Of a DNA stretch of 8,703 nt, positions 6,890 through 8,703 are shown in pieces; position 1 is the first letter of the stretch, and each line of letters starts with the position of its first letter. Position numbers and translations under genes: made by a program. This DNA comes from Streptosporangiaceae bacterium. Its GTDB lineage: Bacteria; Actinomycetota; Actinomycetes; Streptosporangiales; Streptosporangiaceae. The stretch spans positions 1 through 8,703 of the forward strand of contig JASIGD010000053.1 in assembly GCA_030045295.1 (NCBI GenBank). Reading direction: 5' to 3'. The notes beneath the pieces were generated by a model, which had not been told where the DNA came from, did no database searches, and saw only the letters and a program-made list of their open reading frames with translations.

Positions 6890-7039
6890 TCATGTGGAGG
6901 TGTCCGGTGGCCCGCAGCTGTTCCGGTTGCGGGGCCGCCGACGCGCATGGCTGCTTACCAGTAGGCGCCAGCCGATTACCACGAGGCCCGTGGCGAATAT
7001 CAGCCATGGAATTAGCACCACCAGGTCGGCAGCGGTCAA
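6890..7039 (-). CDS. Candidate small single-span membrane protein (49 aa)
   Basis: No family is recognised. The frame begins at TTG 7039 with GGGAGG 5 nt upstream (7045-7050). The product starts LTAADLVVLIPW, has one strongly hydrophobic span at about residues 6-27 that includes IPWLIFATGLVVIGW, and then a basic tail (RLLVSSHARRRPRNR). That predicts an outside N-terminus and a cytoplasmic C-terminus. A longer frame opens at ATG 7081, but its extra 14 residues look non-coding and lack a good binding site. About three quarters of third codon positions are G or C, lower than the neighbouring genes, so it may be young, weakly expressed or not a gene. The clean membrane span with a well-placed ribosome binding site is the main support. 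It stands alone in the gap between deoC and the gene at 7237. Confidence 0.45.
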   Translation of the reverse strand: MTAADLVVLIPWLIFATGLVVIGWRLLVSSHARRRPRNRNSCGPPDTST

Positions 7040-7131
7040 GTTCGCCTCCCTCGCTACAGGTGCCACTGGGCGGCACGGCATCTGTCAGGAGAGCACGCCG
7101 GAACGCACGAGAGGTGAAACGAGTGTGGCGA

Positions 7132-7158
7132 TGGCGTGGAGGCGAACGCTCCACGTCA
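7132..7158 (+). repeat. Stable hairpin upstream of the 7237 gene
   Basis: CGTGGAG (7135-7141) and CTCCACG (7149-7155) pair perfectly around a 7-nt loop. The stem extends to 7132 and 7158 with one G-U pair, about 10 bp in plus-strand RNA; on the other strand that pair is an A-C mismatch. It lies about 80 nt before the ATG at 7237 and could be a leader structure, an operator or a terminator. Confidence 0.35.
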
Positions 7159-7515
7159 CATCCCGTCTCCATCGCGGCTTCACGCCCATGGCATTGCGCC
7201 CGGCTGTAATGGAAGCCACGACGAGGGGATATTTCCATGGACCGCAAGATCGTGTTCCTTGACTGCCCCGCATACCTGGATGACGAAGGGGCGGCGAGAT
7301 GCGGACTTCCGGCGGAGGTTCATTGCCGGTTCATCATGGACTCGACCGATGGGCCAGTTGAGAGCGCCATGATTCGGTGTCCTTCCGGACATTGGTTCAG
7401 CGGGCCGATCGAATTCCTCAGCTACGACAAAGCGGCGGTCGGCATGGGCCAGAAGACCGGGCTCCGCGCGCCCGCGGATCGCGGCACCACCGGGAAGACC
7501 GCGGCCGGACGGGAG

Positions 7516-8703
<1,188 letters not shown>

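Noticed and set aside
7176..7217. GGCTTC and GAAGCC inverted repeat before the 7237 gene
   Set aside because: Six-base arms separated by 30 nt are easily due to chance.
6579..7262. 227-codon plus-strand open frame through the sparse region
   Set aside because: Composition is low-complexity and Arg/Ser/Ala-rich with no motif or binding site. It also runs into the start of the supported 7237 gene in a different frame.

Overview
The window is very GC-rich, uses GTG and TTG starts beside ATG, has strong GGAGG-type ribosome binding sites, and carries gene families typical of Actinobacteria (DUF3500, a long-form DeoC next to two aldehyde dehydrogenase genes, a BaeS-like histidine kinase). It most likely comes from the chromosome of a high-GC soil-type actinomycete. 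I cannot name the genus from sequence alone. I see no mobile element, CRISPR array, tRNA or rRNA.

Layout. (1) 1-3111, plus strand: the end of an ABC-2 type permease cut by the window edge, a DUF3500 protein of unknown function, and a GH26-like glycoside hydrolase with no evident signal peptide. The last two are about 50 nt apart and probably co-transcribed. (2) 3144-6400, minus strand: a compact operon read deoC, aldehyde dehydrogenase, non-catalytic aldehyde-dehydrogenase-like protein. It converges on the hydrolase gene across 32 nt. (3) 6401-7236: a sparse region with a candidate 49-residue single-span membrane protein on the minus strand and two clear hairpins. (4) 7237-8703: a small Cys/His-rich conserved-type protein on the plus strand, converging on and overlapping the 3' end of a minus-strand sensor histidine kinase whose N-terminus lies outside the window.

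The deoC operon reads as 2-deoxyribose catabolism. DeoC splits 2-deoxyribose 5-phosphate into glyceraldehyde 3-phosphate and acetaldehyde, and the catalytic dehydrogenase would oxidise the acetaldehyde. The third gene is the most interesting item. It encodes an aldehyde dehydrogenase fold without the catalytic Cys/Glu segment, overlaps the catalytic gene by 8 nt, and keeps a C-terminal strand-like tail that the catalytic protein lacks. Together the two resemble a split form of the two-domain ALDH16 family. This is inferred from motifs and lengths, not from a search.
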